A DNA stretch of 40,082 nucleotides from Clostridia bacterium. GTDB lineage: Bacteria > Bacillota_A > Clostridia > Oscillospirales > CAG-272. The stretch spans positions 1 to 40,082 of the forward strand of contig JAFVXK010000005.1 of the NCBI GenBank assembly GCA_017501175.1, given 5' to 3'. Below, piece after piece: positions 40,014 to 40,082 of the stretch (position 1 is its first letter; each line of letters starts with the position of its first letter). A model generated the notes under the pieces. The model had not been told where the DNA came from, searched no databases, and saw nothing but the letters and a program-made list of their open reading frames with translations. Made by a program: the position numbers and the translations under genes.

Positions 40014-40082
40014 ATGAAAAGAATTTTAGCTTTCACTCTTATATTTGCAATGCTCTTTACCGCAATGCTCGGCATTATGCCC
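40014..40082 (+). CDS. Secreted protein, N-terminal fragment (cut by window end)
   Basis: Only 23 residues are visible, MKRILAFTLIFAMLFTAMLG then IMP, a typical signal peptide start. GGAGGG (40001-40006) sits seven bases before the ATG. The signal peptide resembles that of the gene at 39361, so the two may be related secreted proteins. Confidence 0.7.
   Translation, partial: MKRILAFTLIFAMLFTAMLGIMP

Noticed and set aside
1..40082. tRNA/rRNA genes, CRISPR arrays, insertion sequences or prophage genes
   Set aside because: I looked for them and saw no cloverleaf with a T-loop motif, no regularly spaced repeats and no transposase or integrase motif.

Overview
The window reads as chromosomal DNA from an anaerobic, probably gut- or rumen-associated Clostridia (Bacillota). 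This is an inference from the mix seen: strong AGGAGG-type ribosome binding sites, TTGACA/TATAAT promoters, an FMN riboswitch on an ECF-type riboflavin transporter, a T-box leader, type II pantothenate kinase, ferredoxin-dependent 2-oxoacid oxidoreductase, and signal peptides typical of Gram-positive bacteria. I see no rRNA or tRNA gene, CRISPR array, insertion sequence or prophage.

Layout. 1-1330: the 3' end of tuf with its terminator, then FMN riboswitch and ribU. 1385-2058: an iron-sulfur flavoprotein on the minus strand. 2097-6391: a run of a short MutS-like ATPase, pantothenate kinase, a CBS-pair protein and two unknown coiled-coil proteins. 6428-11664: the translation/transcription operon rimP-nusA-ylxR-ylxQ-infB, ending in a terminator directly after infB. 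11677-12729: an OGG1-type glycosylase on the minus strand. 12762-19997: a DUF6062-like protein, a YhaN/SbcC-like ATPase with membrane helices, a ribokinase-like kinase, a monoglyceride-lipase-like hydrolase, miaA and galactokinase. 20021-23110: a 24-residue membrane peptide, recA, recX, azlC and azlD. 23127-27703: a solute-binding lipoprotein divergent from a GH78 rhamnosidase.

The most interesting block is 27729-39089. On the minus strand a T-box leader precedes a LeuA-like protein whose catalytic metal ligands appear to be gone while its leucine-binding regulatory domain is kept. It overlaps by four bases a gene fusing a sugar-isomerase-type TIM barrel to an acyl-CoA synthetase. Divergently, a second fusion (HTH + cupin + acyl-CoA synthetase) leads a run of a MinD-like ATPase, a four-subunit 2-oxoacid:ferredoxin oxidoreductase (delta-alpha-beta-gamma, closest to the VOR type) and the branched-chain aminotransferase IlvE. 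Together these could activate branched short-chain acids to acyl-CoA, carboxylate them reductively to 2-oxoacids and aminate them to Val/Leu/Ile, or run in reverse as amino-acid degradation. Direction and substrate are inference.

The end (39275-40082) starts a secreted-protein cluster with a 52-residue peptide carrying an ITTSGGG segment between two signal-peptide proteins. Short perfect hairpins next to GAAAGG sequences recur in the rimP-nusA-infB operon. An inverted repeat in front of the 24-residue peptide overlaps both its promoter and its ribosome binding site.
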